NCBI RefSeq assembly: GCF_025964975.1 | Contig: NZ_JAOPXV010000125.1 | Location: 1-51,042, forward strand | Direction of reading: 5' to 3' | DNA length: 51,042 bases | From: Nocardioides sp. | GTDB lineage: Bacteria > Actinomycetota > Actinomycetes > Propionibacteriales > Nocardioidaceae | Shown here: positions 35,579 through 43,835 of the stretch, piece by piece | How the letters are laid out: every line of letters begins with the position of its first letter | Position numbering within the stretch: position 1 is the first letter of the stretch | Notes under the pieces: model-generated | The model's database searches: none | What the model saw: the letters and a program-made list of their open reading frames with translations, nothing else | What the model was told of the DNA's origin: nothing | Program-made: the position numbers and the translations under genes

Positions 35579-35848
35579 GTGACCGACCCAACGACCGACC
35601 CCGTCCCTGTGCCCGTCGACGTCCCGATCCGCGACGAGGCGATCCGGCTCGGACAGTTCCTCAAGCTGGCCAACCTGATCGACGCGGGCTCCGACGCCAA
35701 GCCGCTGCTCGCCGACGGTCAGGTCAGTGTCAACGGCGACGTCGAGACGCGACGAGGCCGCCAGCTCGTCGCTGGCGACGTCGTCGCGTTGGCCGGTCAG
35801 GCGGCGCGCGTCGCGTCGGGGGAGACGGAGATCGACGTCCCCTGGTGA
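35579..35848 (+). CDS. S4-domain RNA-binding protein
   Basis: This 89-residue protein has a single S4 domain: IRLGQFLKLANLIDAGSDAKPLLADGQVSVNGDVETRRGRQLVAGDVVAL. Small stand-alone S4 proteins of the YaaA/YbcJ type bind structured RNA, often ribosomal. The GTG start is four bases after the DUF445 stop, so the two are probably co-transcribed. An extension of about 18 residues rich in Pro, Asp and Val precedes the domain. It is convergent with the FKBP gene. Confidence 0.85.
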   Translation: MTDPTTDPVPVPVDVPIRDEAIRLGQFLKLANLIDAGSDAKPLLADGQVSVNGDVETRRGRQLVAGDVVALAGQAARVASGETEIDVPW

Positions 35849-35876
35849 CGCGTCAGGTGACTCCGACCGTGCGGGC

Positions 35877-36245
35877 TCAGCTGACCGCGAGCAGGTCCAC
35901 GACGAAGATCAGCGTCTCGCCGGGCTTGATGGCGCCGCCGGCTCCGCGGTTGCCGTAGCCGAGGTGCGGCGGGATGACGAGGCGCCGGCGGCCACCCACC
36001 TTCATGCCCTGGACGCCGGTGTCCCAGCCCGAGATCACCTGGCCGATGCCGAGCCGGAACTTGAGCGGGTCGCCGCGGTTGTAGGACGCGTCGAACTCCT
36101 CGCCGGTGGAGTGGGCCACGCCGACGTAGTGGACGGAGACGTTGGAGCCTTCCTTCGCCTCGGCACCGTCACCCTCGACGAGGTCGGTGATTTCCAGGTC
36201 GGCGGGGGCGTCTCCGATGTGCGGGTCGACGTCTGGCTTGTCCAT
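35877..36245 (-). CDS. FKBP-type peptidyl-prolyl cis-trans isomerase
   Basis: This 122-residue single-domain cytoplasmic isomerase starts at ATG 36245 (MDKPDVDPHIGDAPADLEITD). Conserved FKBP landmarks are VSVHYVGVAHSTGEEFDASYNRGDPLKFRLGIGQVISGWDTGVQGMKVGGRRRLVIPPHLGYG and PGETLIFVVDLLAV. No signal peptide is present. It is monocistronic between the S4 gene (convergent) and the CBS gene (upstream on the same strand, 53 bases away). The longer ORF-track frame reads the CBS gene out of frame. Confidence 0.93.
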   Translation of the reverse strand: MDKPDVDPHIGDAPADLEITDLVEGDGAEAKEGSNVSVHYVGVAHSTGEEFDASYNRGDPLKFRLGIGQVISGWDTGVQGMKVGGRRRLVIPPHLGYGNRGAGGAIKPGETLIFVVDLLAVS

Positions 36246-36298
36246 GGTGGTGCCTTCCGATAGGTCTGGTTTGTGCCTGTTCACACCAGATGTTCTGG

Positions 36299-36730
36299 TC
36301 AGGTCTGGTGGAGGTAGGTGTCCAGCTGGTCGCGCTCGAACTCGAGCTCGCCGATGCGATTCTTCACCACGTCGCCGATGCTGATGATCCCGGTCAGCTT
36401 GCCCCCGGTCAGCACGGGCACGTGTCGCACACGGTGCTCGGTCATCACCCGCATGAGGTCGGTCAGGGCCGCATCGGCCTCGCACGTGCGCACGTCGGTG
36501 GTCATGATCTCGGAGACCTGCGCGTCGAGCACGTCGGGACGGCCGTTGAGGTGGCGTACGACGTCCCGCTCGCTGATGATCCCGTCCACGGACTCGCCGT
36601 CTGCGCTGACGATCAGGGCGCCCACGTTGTGCTCGGTCAGCAGGGCGACCAGGTCACGGATGGATGCGTCCGGACCGATCGTGATCACGTCGCGACTGGA
36701 CTTCGCGTTGAGAACGTCGTTGATGCGCAT
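36299..36730 (-). CDS. Tandem CBS-domain protein
   Basis: This 143-residue protein consists of two CBS motifs, which together form one nucleotide-binding Bateman module: residues about 1-62 (SRDVITIGPDASIRDLVALLTEHNVGALIV...GIISERDVV) and about 73-130 (MTTDVRTCEADAALTDLMRVMTEHRVRHVPVL...GIISIGDVV). Such stand-alone modules bind AMP, ATP or related ligands and act as energy or stress sensors; some are linked to hypoxia in actinobacteria. The ATG is preceded by GAGGAAGCC. No partner gene is adjacent. The 73-base gap upstream contains no recognisable site. Confidence 0.88.
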   Translation of the reverse strand: MRINDVLNAKSSRDVITIGPDASIRDLVALLTEHNVGALIVSADGESVDGIISERDVVRHLNGRPDVLDAQVSEIMTTDVRTCEADAALTDLMRVMTEHRVRHVPVLTGGKLTGIISIGDVVKNRIGELEFERDQLDTYLHQT

Positions 36731-36803
36731 GGCTTCCTCCGCAGTTTTTGAATTCTGCTGCCACGCTAGCGCTAGGACGATGCTGGTGGAAACAAGCGGC
36801 CCA

Positions 36804-37691
36804 TCAGTCGGTCTGCGGGGCCTGCCGAGCGCGGAGGTCGTGCACCGAGCCGGCGCCGTCCGGCCGCGAGTCAGGGTCCGTGTCGTCGTGCGGCAGGGAC
36901 CCCAGGAACGCCAGCGCGGACTCGTGGAGGTGCCCGTTGCTGGCGATCGCGTTGCCGCCGTAGGGCCCGGCAGTGCCGTCGAGGGAGGTGAACCTGCCCC
37001 CGGCCTCGCGGACGATGACGTCGAGGGCGGCCATGTCGTAGAGCTCTAGTTCCGGCTCGGCCGCCAGGTCGAGGGCGCCCTCGGCCACCAGCATGTTGGA
37101 CCAGAAGTCGCCATACGCGCGGGTGCGCCAGCAGCGCCGGGACAGCGAGATGAAGTCCTGCAGGCGGTCGCGCTCGTCCCACCCGGAGAGCGAGCTGTAG
37201 GACAGGGAGGCGTCCTCCAGGCGGCGTACGTCGGAGACCTCGCACTTCGTCGCTTTCAGCAACGAGCGGCCCGTCCACGCGCCGTGGCCCTTGGACGCCC
37301 ACCAGCGTCGCTGCAGCGCCGGCGCGGAGACGACGCCGAGCACCACCTCGTCGTCCACTGCCAAGGCGATCAGGGTGGCCCAGACCGGGACGCCGCGGAC
37401 GAAGTTCTTGGTGCCGTCGATCGGGTCGACGATCCATCGCCGCTGGCTGTGGCCGCTGGATCCCTGCTCCTCGCCCAGGACGGCGTCGCGGGACCGGGCG
37501 CGCGAGAGGGTGCGCCGGATCCCCTCCTCGACAGCCTGGTCGGCGTCGGACACCGGCGTCAGGTCGGGCTTGCTCATCACGTGCAGGTCGAGCGCCTTGA
37601 ACCGCGCCATCGTGAGGGAGTCGGCGTCGTCGGCGAGCACGTGGGCGAGACGCAGGTCGTCGGTGTAGTCGGACGGACCGGAGATGGGCAT
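36804..37691 (-). CDS. hisN: Inositol-monophosphatase family histidinol-phosphatase
   Basis: This 295-residue Mg-dependent phosphatase is likely HisN of histidine synthesis. Metal-site motifs are visible: GEEQGSSGHSQ (Glu of motif A), WIVDPIDGTKNFVRGVPVWATLIAL and YDMAALDVIVREAGGRFTSLDG. Start ATG 37691 (MPISGPSDYTDDLRLAHVLADDADSLTMARF) fits the actinobacterial HisN N-terminus. It is divergent from the DUF2231 gene; the aroA-rsgA pair lies just beyond, an arrangement seen in other actinobacteria. Other inositol-phosphatase family activities cannot be excluded from sequence alone. Confidence 0.85.
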   Translation of the reverse strand: MPISGPSDYTDDLRLAHVLADDADSLTMARFKALDLHVMSKPDLTPVSDADQAVEEGIRRTLSRARSRDAVLGEEQGSSGHSQRRWIVDPIDGTKNFVRGVPVWATLIALAVDDEVVLGVVSAPALQRRWWASKGHGAWTGRSLLKATKCEVSDVRRLEDASLSYSSLSGWDERDRLQDFISLSRRCWRTRAYGDFWSNMLVAEGALDLAAEPELELYDMAALDVIVREAGGRFTSLDGTAGPYGGNAIASNGHLHESALAFLGSLPHDDTDPDSRPDGAGSVHDLRARQAPQTD

Positions 37692-37733
37692 GACCCACAG
37701 GCTATGGCCAGCGGGTGCCACTACGGTGCATCC

Positions 37734-38201
37734 ATGGAGATCAACGGTCTGCCGCTGCACTTCCTCGTCGTCCACGTCGTCGTCGTCCTCGCCCCTCTCG
37801 CCGCACTGACGGGTCTCGTCTACGCCGCGATCCCGAAGTGGCGCTGGTTGCTCCGGTGGCCGCTGGTGGTCCTCGGCGTTGTAGTCGCGATCACTGCCGT
37901 CGTGGCGGTGCAGGCGGGCGGGGCGTTCCTCGACTCGCGCCCGGCGCTGGGTCCGCTCGTCGAGGAGCACGAGGACTGGGGAGAGCTGTTCCGCAACGTG
38001 TCCCTGATGTTCGTGGTCGCAGCGATGATGGGGGCGTGGGCCCTGGGCGGCCCCTCCGCCCTCGCCTCGGGCCGCGGTGCCCAGGTCTCCCGTGGCGCGC
38101 TCGGCTGGGTGGCCGTGGTGCTGCTCGTCGCCGTGTCGGTGGCCCTGCTCGTGCTGGTGTTCCTCGCCGGCGACTCCGGGTCACGCGCCGTCTGGGGCTA
38201 G
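37734..38201 (+). CDS. DUF2231-type membrane protein
   Basis: This 155-residue protein has four predicted membrane helices, starting MEINGLPLHFLVVHVVVVLAPLAALTGLVYA, where the LH...VH pattern is the hallmark of DUF2231. The remaining helices are LLRWPLVVLGVVVAITAVVAVQAGG, VSLMFVVAAMMGAWALGG and GWVAVVLLVAVSVALLVLVFLAG. The conserved His residues may bind heme or metal, but this is unproven. ATG 37734 is chosen since the upstream frame reads hisN antisense. The gene ends one base before the convergent rsgA stop. Confidence 0.8.
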   Translation: MEINGLPLHFLVVHVVVVLAPLAALTGLVYAAIPKWRWLLRWPLVVLGVVVAITAVVAVQAGGAFLDSRPALGPLVEEHEDWGELFRNVSLMFVVAAMMGAWALGGPSALASGRGAQVSRGALGWVAVVLLVAVSVALLVLVFLAGDSGSRAVWG

Positions 38202-38202
38202 C

Positions 38203-39207
38203 TCACCACTCGTGCGCGCCCTCGCGTGCGGTGAGGAGCCGACGGAAGGACTCGACGCGGTCGGGGTCCGACTGGCCGGCGGCGACGGCGACGTCGAGGC
38301 CGCACTCGGGCTCGTCCGTGCCGTGGGTGCACCCCCGCGGGCAGTCCTCGGTCACCTCCTCGAGGTCGGGGAACGCGCTGATCAGGTCTTCCGGCTGCAC
38401 GTGCGCGAGCCCGAACGACCGGATACCGGGGGTGTCGATGATCCAGCCGTCGCCCTTGCCGTCCGGACCGGGGAGCTCCAGCAGGTAGGCCGAGGTCGAG
38501 GTGTGGCGGCCTCGACCGGTGACCGCGTTGACCACGCCTACGCGGAGGTTGGCGTCGGGGATGAGCGCGTTGACCAGGGTGGACTTGCCGACACCGGAGT
38601 GCCCGACGAGCACGCTCGTCCGCCCGCGGAGCCGTTCACGCACCTCGGCCAGGTCGCCGCCGCGCTCGGTCACCACCCACGGCACACCGAGGGAGCGGTA
38701 GGTGGACAGGAGCACCTCCGGGTCCGCGAGATCGGCCTTGGTGAGGCACAGCAGCGGGGCCATCCCGGCGTCGAAGGCCGCCACGAGCGCGCGGTCGATG
38801 AGTCGCGGCCGGGGCTCAGGGTCGGCGAGGGCGGTGACCACGACGAGCTGGTCGGCATTCGAGACGATGACGCGCTCGACGGGGTCGTCGTCATCGGCAG
38901 TACGGCGCAGCGTCGTCGTCCGCGGCACGACCTCGACGATGCGTGCCAGTGAACCGTCTGCACCGGAGACGTCGCCGACGACGCGCACGCGATCCCCGAC
39001 GACGACGCCCTTGCGGCCCAGCGGCCTCGACTTCATCGCCATCACCCGGGCGCCGTCGATCAGGAGCGTGAAGCGGCCACGGTCGACGGTGACCACGACG
39101 CCGTCCACTGCGTCGTCGTAGGTGGGCCGGTCCTTGGTCCGCGGCCGGGTGCGACGGCGCGGGCGCTCGTAGTGCTCCTGGTCGTGGTCGGTGTAGCGGT
39201 TGTTCAC
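38203..39207 (-). CDS. rsgA: Ribosome small subunit-dependent GTPase A
   Basis: This 334-residue circularly permuted GTPase acts late in 30S maturation. An N-terminal OB fold (VVVTVDRGRFTLLIDGARVMAMKSRPLGRKGVVVGDRV) is followed by permuted G motifs: TKADL (G4), GHSGVGKSTLVNAL (G1) and DTPGIRSFG (G3). A C-terminal zinc-finger-like region contains CPRGCTHGTDEPECGL. The GTG at 39207 (VNNRYTDHDQEHYERPRRRTRPR) overlaps the aroA stop by four bases. The basic N-terminal extension is typical of actinobacterial RsgA. Confidence 0.95.
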   Translation of the reverse strand: MNNRYTDHDQEHYERPRRRTRPRTKDRPTYDDAVDGVVVTVDRGRFTLLIDGARVMAMKSRPLGRKGVVVGDRVRVVGDVSGADGSLARIVEVVPRTTTLRRTADDDDPVERVIVSNADQLVVVTALADPEPRPRLIDRALVAAFDAGMAPLLCLTKADLADPEVLLSTYRSLGVPWVVTERGGDLAEVRERLRGRTSVLVGHSGVGKSTLVNALIPDANLRVGVVNAVTGRGRHTSTSAYLLELPGPDGKGDGWIIDTPGIRSFGLAHVQPEDLISAFPDLEEVTEDCPRGCTHGTDEPECGLDVAVAAGQSDPDRVESFRRLLTAREGAHEW

Positions 39208-40517
39208 GGGGTCCCCGTCAGGTCCGGACGGGACTGGTCGGCGCCCACCACGCCGAGCCAGGCAGCGGCGAAGTCGGGGAAGGTCTTCGACGTGGTCGCG
39301 ATGTCCTCCACCAGCACCCCGTCGACGGCCGAGCCGATGATCACCCCGGCGTGGGCCATGCGGTGGTCGGCATACGTCCTGAAGACGCCGCCGTGCAAGG
39401 GGGCGGGCCGGATCGAGAGACCGTCGGCGCGCTCGGTCACGTCGGCACCCAGGGCGCCGAGCTCGGCTGCGAGCGCCGCCAACCGGTCGGTCTCGTGGGC
39501 CCGGATGTGGCCCACGCCGCGCAAGTGGGAGGGCGAGTCGGCCAGGGCGCACAGGGCAGCGATCGCCGGGGTGAGCTCGCCGATGTCGTGCAGGTCGAGG
39601 TCGACGCCGTGGATCTGCCCGGTCCCACGGACGGTCAGTCCGAGGTCGTCGAGCGACACCTCGCACCCCATCTGCTTCAGGACCTCGCGCAGGTCGGCGC
39701 CCGGCTGGGTCGTGCTCGCCGGCCAGTCGCGGATGGTGATGGTGCCACCCGTCGTCGCGGCCAGGGCCAGGAACGGCGCGGCGTTGGACAGGTCCGGCTC
39801 GATGGCCTCGTCGAGTGCTGCGATCGACCCGGGGACCACGGCCCAGCGGTTGGCGTCGGCGTCGTCGACCTCGACCCCGCGTGACCGCAGCATCGCGAGA
39901 GTCATCTCGATGTGCGGCAACGAGGGCACCGGCTTGCCGTCGTGGCGGACGTCGACGCCACGGTCGTAGCGCGCGCCCGCCAGCAGCAGGGCGGAGATGA
40001 ACTGCGACGAGGCGCTGGCGTCGATCACCACGGTGCCGCCCCGGACCGATCCCGTGCCGCGCACCGAGAAGGGCAGCGCTCCTCGCCCGCCGTCGTCGAT
40101 GCTCATCCCGAGCGAGGCCAAGGCGCCGAGCACCTCCCCGACGGGACGCCGGCGCATGTGCGGGTCGCCGTCGAAGGCGACGGTGCCCGTCGACAGCCCG
40201 GCGACGGGCGGCACGAACCGCATGACCGTCCCGGCCAGTCCGCAGTCCACGTCGGCGTCGCGGATGAGTGCGGCCGGGGTGATCTTCCAGTCGTCACCGT
40301 CGTCGGCCACGCCGACGCCCATGGCGGCCAGCCCGGCAGCCATCAGCACCGTGTCGCGCGAGCGCAGCGGTCGGCGTACGACGCTCGGACCCTCGGCGAG
40401 GGCGGCGAGGACCAGCGCCCGGTTGGTCAACGACTTGCTGCCCGGCAGCGAGACGATCGCCCTGACCGGCGCGGCCGGGCGAGGGGCCGGCCACAGGTCG
40501 GCAGGGGACGAGGTCAC
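39204..40517 (-). CDS. aroA: 3-phosphoshikimate 1-carboxyvinyltransferase (EPSP synthase)
   Basis: This 437-residue enzyme of the shikimate pathway joins shikimate-3-phosphate and phosphoenolpyruvate. Family signatures are LPGSKSLTNRALVLAALAEG near the N-terminus, CGLAGTVMRFVPP, and the C-terminal HETDRLAALAAEL and YADHRMAHAGVIIGS. The GTG at 40517 (VTSSPADLWPAPRPAAPVRAIVSLPGSKS) is chosen because the ORF upstream is a shadow of the DoxX gene. It is coupled to rsgA, as in mycobacteria (Rv3227-Rv3228). The length is normal for the family. Confidence 0.95.
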   Translation of the reverse strand: MTSSPADLWPAPRPAAPVRAIVSLPGSKSLTNRALVLAALAEGPSVVRRPLRSRDTVLMAAGLAAMGVGVADDGDDWKITPAALIRDADVDCGLAGTVMRFVPPVAGLSTGTVAFDGDPHMRRRPVGEVLGALASLGMSIDDGGRGALPFSVRGTGSVRGGTVVIDASASSQFISALLLAGARYDRGVDVRHDGKPVPSLPHIEMTLAMLRSRGVEVDDADANRWAVVPGSIAALDEAIEPDLSNAAPFLALAATTGGTITIRDWPASTTQPGADLREVLKQMGCEVSLDDLGLTVRGTGQIHGVDLDLHDIGELTPAIAALCALADSPSHLRGVGHIRAHETDRLAALAAELGALGADVTERADGLSIRPAPLHGGVFRTYADHRMAHAGVIIGSAVDGVLVEDIATTSKTFPDFAAAWLGVVGADQSRPDLTGTP

Positions 40518-40560
40518 CCGGACGACCTTAACGGTGCCGGGTGCTCCATCGTCTGTGCGT

Positions 40561-41091
40561 TCAGCTGAGGTGGGCCTTGGCGAGCTTGGCCTCGTTGCGT
40601 GCTGCCTTCGCGAGCTGACGACCCTCACGCTTCGCGTCCTTCGCCGCACGACGTGCCCGCCAGGCGAGGCCGGGCTTGCCGTCGGTGTCGACGCCTGCCA
40701 GGAGGAGGCCCCCCAGCATCGAGAGGTTCTTGGCGAAGTGGACCTTCTGGTCGGCCTTGACGGCGGGGTCGCCCTCCTCCCAGAAACGGTGTCGCGCTGC
40801 CGTGGTGGGGAGGAGTGTCGCCGCCAGCAGGGAGGCGGAGAGCCTCGGAGCCCGGCCCGTCGCCAGCGCTGCGCCGGCCAGGATCTGGGCGGCGGCGTTG
40901 ATGCGGACCAGCGTCGTGGCGTCGGTGGGGATCGGCAGCTGCGGCATCGCCTTCTGGGCCAGCGGCACCACCTTGTCGGTGACCGGCTTGGCAGCCACGG
41001 CGTGTGCCTCGGCGTTCTTGAGGGCGCTGACACCGCCCACCACGAACACGGAGGCCAACATGGGTCGGGCGAGCATTCTGGTGACGGTCAT
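40561..41091 (-). CDS. DoxX family membrane protein
   Basis: This 176-residue protein has a DoxX-like four-helix membrane core: RPMLASVFVVGGVSAL, LVRINAAAQILAGAALATG, RLSASLLAATLLPTTAARHRFWEE and KVHFAKNLSMLGGLLLAGVDTDG. It ends in a strongly basic tail (AWRARRAAKDAKREGRQLAKAARNEAKLAKAHLS). It lies 43 bases upstream of aroA on the same strand and is divergent from the SRAP gene. Mycobacterial DoxX-like proteins have been linked to oxidative-stress membrane complexes; the role here is not known. Confidence 0.85.
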   Translation of the reverse strand: MTVTRMLARPMLASVFVVGGVSALKNAEAHAVAAKPVTDKVVPLAQKAMPQLPIPTDATTLVRINAAAQILAGAALATGRAPRLSASLLAATLLPTTAARHRFWEEGDPAVKADQKVHFAKNLSMLGGLLLAGVDTDGKPGLAWRARRAAKDAKREGRQLAKAARNEAKLAKAHLS

Positions 41092-41215
41092 GTGTCCTTC
41101 CTACACGATGCGGCGAATCCCGCGTCCACCCCTGTGGACCCCGGCACCGCCGGCCCCGTCGCGCGCCGTACCGCGATCCCCGCCCCGACATGACGCCGTT
41201 CACTAGGGTGGCCAC

Positions 41216-41962
41216 ATGTGCGGCCGCTACGCCTCGTCTCGAAGCTCCGACGACCTCATCGAGGAGTTCGAGGTCATCGAGGACCGCACGCCTGCGCCAC
41301 TGGCCGCTGACTACAACGTGGCACCCACCAAGGAGGTCTACGCCGTGGTGGAGAGGTCGCCGGGCAAGTACAGTCCCGTCCCTCCCCAACGGCAGCTCCG
41401 CGTCCTGACCTGGTGCCTGGTCCCGTCCTGGGCGAAGGACCCGAGCATCGGCAACCGGATGATCAACGCCCGGATGGAGACCGTGGCCGAGAAGCCCGCC
41501 TTCAAACGAGCCTTCGCCGTCCGCCGCTGCCTGCTCCCCGCCGACGGCTACTTCGAGTGGTACCCCACCTCGCTGACCAACGCCAAGGGCAAGCCGGTCA
41601 AGCAGCCCTACTTCATCCGTCCCGCCGACGGCGGCGTCCTCGCCATGGCTGGTCTGTACGAGATCTGGCGCGACCCCACCCGGTCCGAAGACGATTCCGA
41701 GCGCTTCCGCTGGAGCTGCACCGTGCTGACGACCCAGGCGGAGGACTCGCTCGGCCACATCCACGACCGGATGCCGCTCATGGTCGAACGCGACCGCTGG
41801 AGGGAGTGGCTCGACCCCCGAGTCGGCGGTGAGTTGTCGCTCCTCGTGCCCGCCGCCCCCGGGAGCCTCGAGGCCTATCCGGTCGCCAGCCTGGTGAGCA
41901 ACGTGCGCAACAACGGTCCCGAACTCGTCGAGCCGCTGCCCCTGGAGGAGGTCTCCTCATGA
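41216..41962 (+). CDS. SRAP (YedK-type) abasic-site crosslinking protein
   Basis: This 248-residue SOS response-associated peptidase-fold protein has nucleophile Cys2 exposed after Met removal (MCGRYASS). Other family signatures are ADYNVAPTKEVYAV, INARMETVAEKPAFKRAF, LLPADGYFEWY and GHIHDRMPLMV, whose His and Glu complete the active site. SRAP proteins form a thiazolidine crosslink with abasic sites in single-stranded DNA. It overlaps an alpha/beta hydrolase gene by four bases. The position next to aroA-rsgA-sigR matches the mycobacterial order (Rv3226c), a conserved neighbourhood. Confidence 0.93.
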   Translation: MCGRYASSRSSDDLIEEFEVIEDRTPAPLAADYNVAPTKEVYAVVERSPGKYSPVPPQRQLRVLTWCLVPSWAKDPSIGNRMINARMETVAEKPAFKRAFAVRRCLLPADGYFEWYPTSLTNAKGKPVKQPYFIRPADGGVLAMAGLYEIWRDPTRSEDDSERFRWSCTVLTTQAEDSLGHIHDRMPLMVERDRWREWLDPRVGGELSLLVPAAPGSLEAYPVASLVSNVRNNGPELVEPLPLEEVSS

Positions 41963-42612
41963 TCAAGCCGGTGCTCCGCAGCGTTGCGACGCCGTACGGC
42001 GAAGGGCGGCTCCACGTCCGTCGTGCGACCCGGCCGATCGCCACCCTGCTCCTCAGTCATGGCGCCGGCCGCGGCGTGGACGCCCCGGACCTGCTGGCGC
42101 TCGCGGGTACCCTTCCTCAGCAGGGCGTCAGCGTGATGCTCTTCGAGCAGCCGTGGCACGTGGCTGGTCGCAAGGTGGCGACGCCCCCGCCCACCCTGGA
42201 CGCCGGGCTGGTGGCGGCGGCCAACGCCTTGCGCGGTCGCACCCCGCTGGTGGTGGGCGGGCGGTCGGCGGGTGCCAGGTCGGGCACGCGCTGTGCCAAG
42301 GGGCTGGGGGCACGCGGTGTGCTGGCGCTGTCCTTCCCGCTGCATCCGCCGGGAAGCCCTGAGAAGACACGCGTGGCGGAGCTCCGCGGGGCCGGGCTAC
42401 CCATGCTCGTGGTGCAGGGTGAGTGCGATCCCATGGGTCGACCCGGGGAGTTCCCCGCCGACGTCCCGGGTCTCGACATGGTCATCGTGCCCGAGGCCGA
42501 TCATGGTCTGAAGGTGCCGAAACGCGCGGCGCTCTCGCAGGACGAGGCGCTCGGGATCGTGGTCGAGTCCACGCTGGAGTGGCTGGTCCTGCACATCGTC
42601 GGTTCGCCGTGA
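41959..42612 (+). CDS. Alpha/beta hydrolase (KANL3/Tex30-like)
   Basis: This 217-residue hydrolase-fold protein has the oxyanion-hole-type [14 protein letters not shown], a nucleophile elbow in [10 protein letters not shown] (Ser in GRSAG), and catalytic Asp and His candidates in [12 protein letters not shown] and [10 protein letters not shown]. These match the Tex30/KANL3-like subfamily, whose substrates are unknown. ATG overlaps the SRAP stop (ATGA), so the two are co-translated. The 3' end precedes the SigR-type promoter of the sigma factor gene. Confidence 0.84.
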   Translation: MIKPVLRSVATPYGEGRLHVRRATRPIATLLLSHGAGRGVDAPDLLALAGTLPQQGVSVMLFEQPWHVAGRKVATPPPTLDAGLVAAANALRGRTPLVVGGRSAGARSGTRCAKGLGARGVLALSFPLHPPGSPEKTRVAELRGAGLPMLVVQGECDPMGRPGEFPADVPGLDMVIVPEADHGLKVPKRAALSQDEALGIVVESTLEWLVLHIVGSP

Positions 42613-42634
42613 GACGACGGTCGGCGCCGGCGGC

Positions 42635-42661
42635 GGGAATCATCGCCGGCAAGGCGATGTT
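42635..42661 (+). promoter_or_regulatory. SigR/SigH-type autoregulated promoter
   Basis: GGGAAT at 42635-42640, an 18-base spacer and GTT at 42659-42661 match the SigR/SigH consensus GGGAAT-N18/19-GTT. It is placed directly before the SigR-type gene. The expected transcription start, about 42668-42672, coincides with the in-frame GTG at 42671, so this promoter could give a leaderless mRNA for a longer sigma isoform. Confidence 0.82.
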
Positions 42662-42670
42662 AAGATTGAC

Positions 42671-43360
42671 GTGCTGGCAATGCGATCACGCCCCGTGGAC
42701 ATCGACGACGAGGATGCGGCGGTAGTCTGGAAGATGATGACTGACTCTTTCTCCGACGACCTCCTCGAGACCGAGACCGCCGACGAGCGCTCGGCGCGGT
42801 TCGAGCGCGACGCCCTGCCCTTCCTCGATCAGCTGTATGGCGCAGCGATGCGGATGACCCGCAACCCGGCCGACGCGGAGGACCTCGTGCAGGAAACCTT
42901 CGCGAAGGCCTACTCCGCCTTCCACCAGTTCAAGCCGGGCACCAACCTCAAGGCGTGGCTCTACCGGATCCTGACGAACACCTACATCAACACCTACCGC
43001 AAGAAGCAGCGTCAGCCGCAGCAGTCCATGGCGGAGGACGTCGAGGACTGGCAGCTCGCGCGGGCCGAGTCGCACAGCTCGACCGGCTTGAAGTCGGCGG
43101 TGATGGTGGCGCTCGAGCACCTCCCCGACTCCGAGGTCAAGGAAGCGCTCCAGCGCCTGCCCGAGGAGTTCAGGCTCGCGGTCTACCTCGCCGACGTCGA
43201 GGGTTTCCCCTACAAGGAGATCGCCGAGATCATGAACACCCCGATCGGCACCGTGATGTCCCGGCTGCACCGTGGGCGGCGACAGCTGCGCGACATGCTC
43301 GCCCACCACGTGCGAGCCAACGACCTCCTCCCGTCCGGCGCGACGGAGGGCACGTCATGA
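42671..43360 (+). CDS. sigR: SigR/SigH-type thiol-stress ECF sigma factor
   Basis: This ECF sigma factor directs the disulfide-stress regulon of actinobacteria. Region 2 is seen in [57 protein letters not shown], and region 4 in [47 protein letters not shown]. From GTG 42671 it has 229 residues; from ATG 42737 ([13 protein letters not shown]), the usual start, it has 207. Both may be used, as with SigR and SigR' in Streptomyces. Its stop overlaps the antisigma gene ATG by four bases. Partner and autoregulatory promoter are both present. Confidence 0.93.
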   Translation: MLAMRSRPVDIDDEDAAVVWKMMTDSFSDDLLETETADERSARFERDALPFLDQLYGAAMRMTRNPADAEDLVQETFAKAYSAFHQFKPGTNLKAWLYRILTNTYINTYRKKQRQPQQSMAEDVEDWQLARAESHSSTGLKSAVMVALEHLPDSEVKEALQRLPEEFRLAVYLADVEGFPYKEIAEIMNTPIGTVMSRLHRGRRQLRDMLAHHVRANDLLPSGATEGTS

Positions 43361-43641
43361 GCCAGAGCCACTCCCACGGCGACAATGGCCCCGGCGAGGC
43401 CGAGTGCGCCGACTACCTCGAGCGCATCGTCTTCTTCCTCGACAACGAGCTCGACGAGGCCGACTGCTCCGAGGTCCGGGTGCATCTCGACGAGTGCGGA
43501 CCCTGCCTGGAGAAGTACGACCTGCAGCGTGTCGTCAAACAGGTGGTCGCCCGGTCCTGCTCGGAGTCGGCCCCTGACGACCTCCGCGAGCGGGTGCGGA
43601 TCCGGATCCGCGAAGTGCAGATTCGCATCACCGAGTCCTGA
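43357..43641 (+). CDS. rsrA: RsrA/RshA-type zinc antisigma factor
   Basis: This 94-residue redox-sensitive antisigma factor has the ZAS motif HLDECGPC (His43, Cys47, Cys50) and further Cys at 17 and 37 ([15 protein letters not shown]). Oxidation of the Cys ligands releases the sigma factor. The ATG overlaps the sigma gene stop (ATGA), ensuring matched synthesis. The C-terminal helix-rich part ([18 protein letters not shown]) is basic. The position corresponds to mycobacterial rshA (Rv3221A) near sigH. Confidence 0.93.
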   Translation: MSQSHSHGDNGPGEAECADYLERIVFFLDNELDEADCSEVRVHLDECGPCLEKYDLQRVVKQVVARSCSESAPDDLRERVRIRIREVQIRITES

Positions 43642-43648
43642 CTCGCTG

Positions 43649-43665
43649 CCAGTGATTCGCACTGG
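43649..43665. terminator. Possible hairpin after rsrA
   Basis: CCAGTG and CACTGG flank five bases right after the rsrA stop. The stem is short and no T-run follows, so attenuation or partial termination before the bL37 gene is possible but weakly supported. Confidence 0.3.
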
Positions 43666-43739
43666 GGCCCGGGATTTGAGAAGATGGCTGATGCCCTGCA
43701 TGGGCACCCGCCAGGGCAATCGATCCACGGAGGACCATC

Positions 43740-43814
43740 ATGGGCAAGACTGGACGTAAGCGTCGCGCGCGCAAGAAGAAGGCCGCCAACCACGGCAAGC
43801 GCCCCAACGCCTGA
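43740..43814 (+). CDS. 50S ribosomal protein bL37
   Basis: This 24-residue very basic protein, MGKTGRKRRARKKKAANHGKRPNA, is too short for the ORF track. The ANHGKRPNA end and Lys/Arg content match bL37, a small actinobacteria-specific large-subunit protein seen in mycobacterial ribosome structures. The ATG is preceded by GGAGGACC six bases upstream, and a strong hairpin follows. The gene lies downstream of sigR-rsrA. Identification is by sequence pattern and location. Confidence 0.88.
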   Translation: MGKTGRKRRARKKKAANHGKRPNA

Positions 43815-43835
43815 GCATCGCGCTCACGCATCACC

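Noticed and set aside
41216-41962. SRAP gene as evidence for an SOS or integrated mobile element
   Set aside because: It sits in a conserved housekeeping neighbourhood and no integrase, repeat or attachment site is present.
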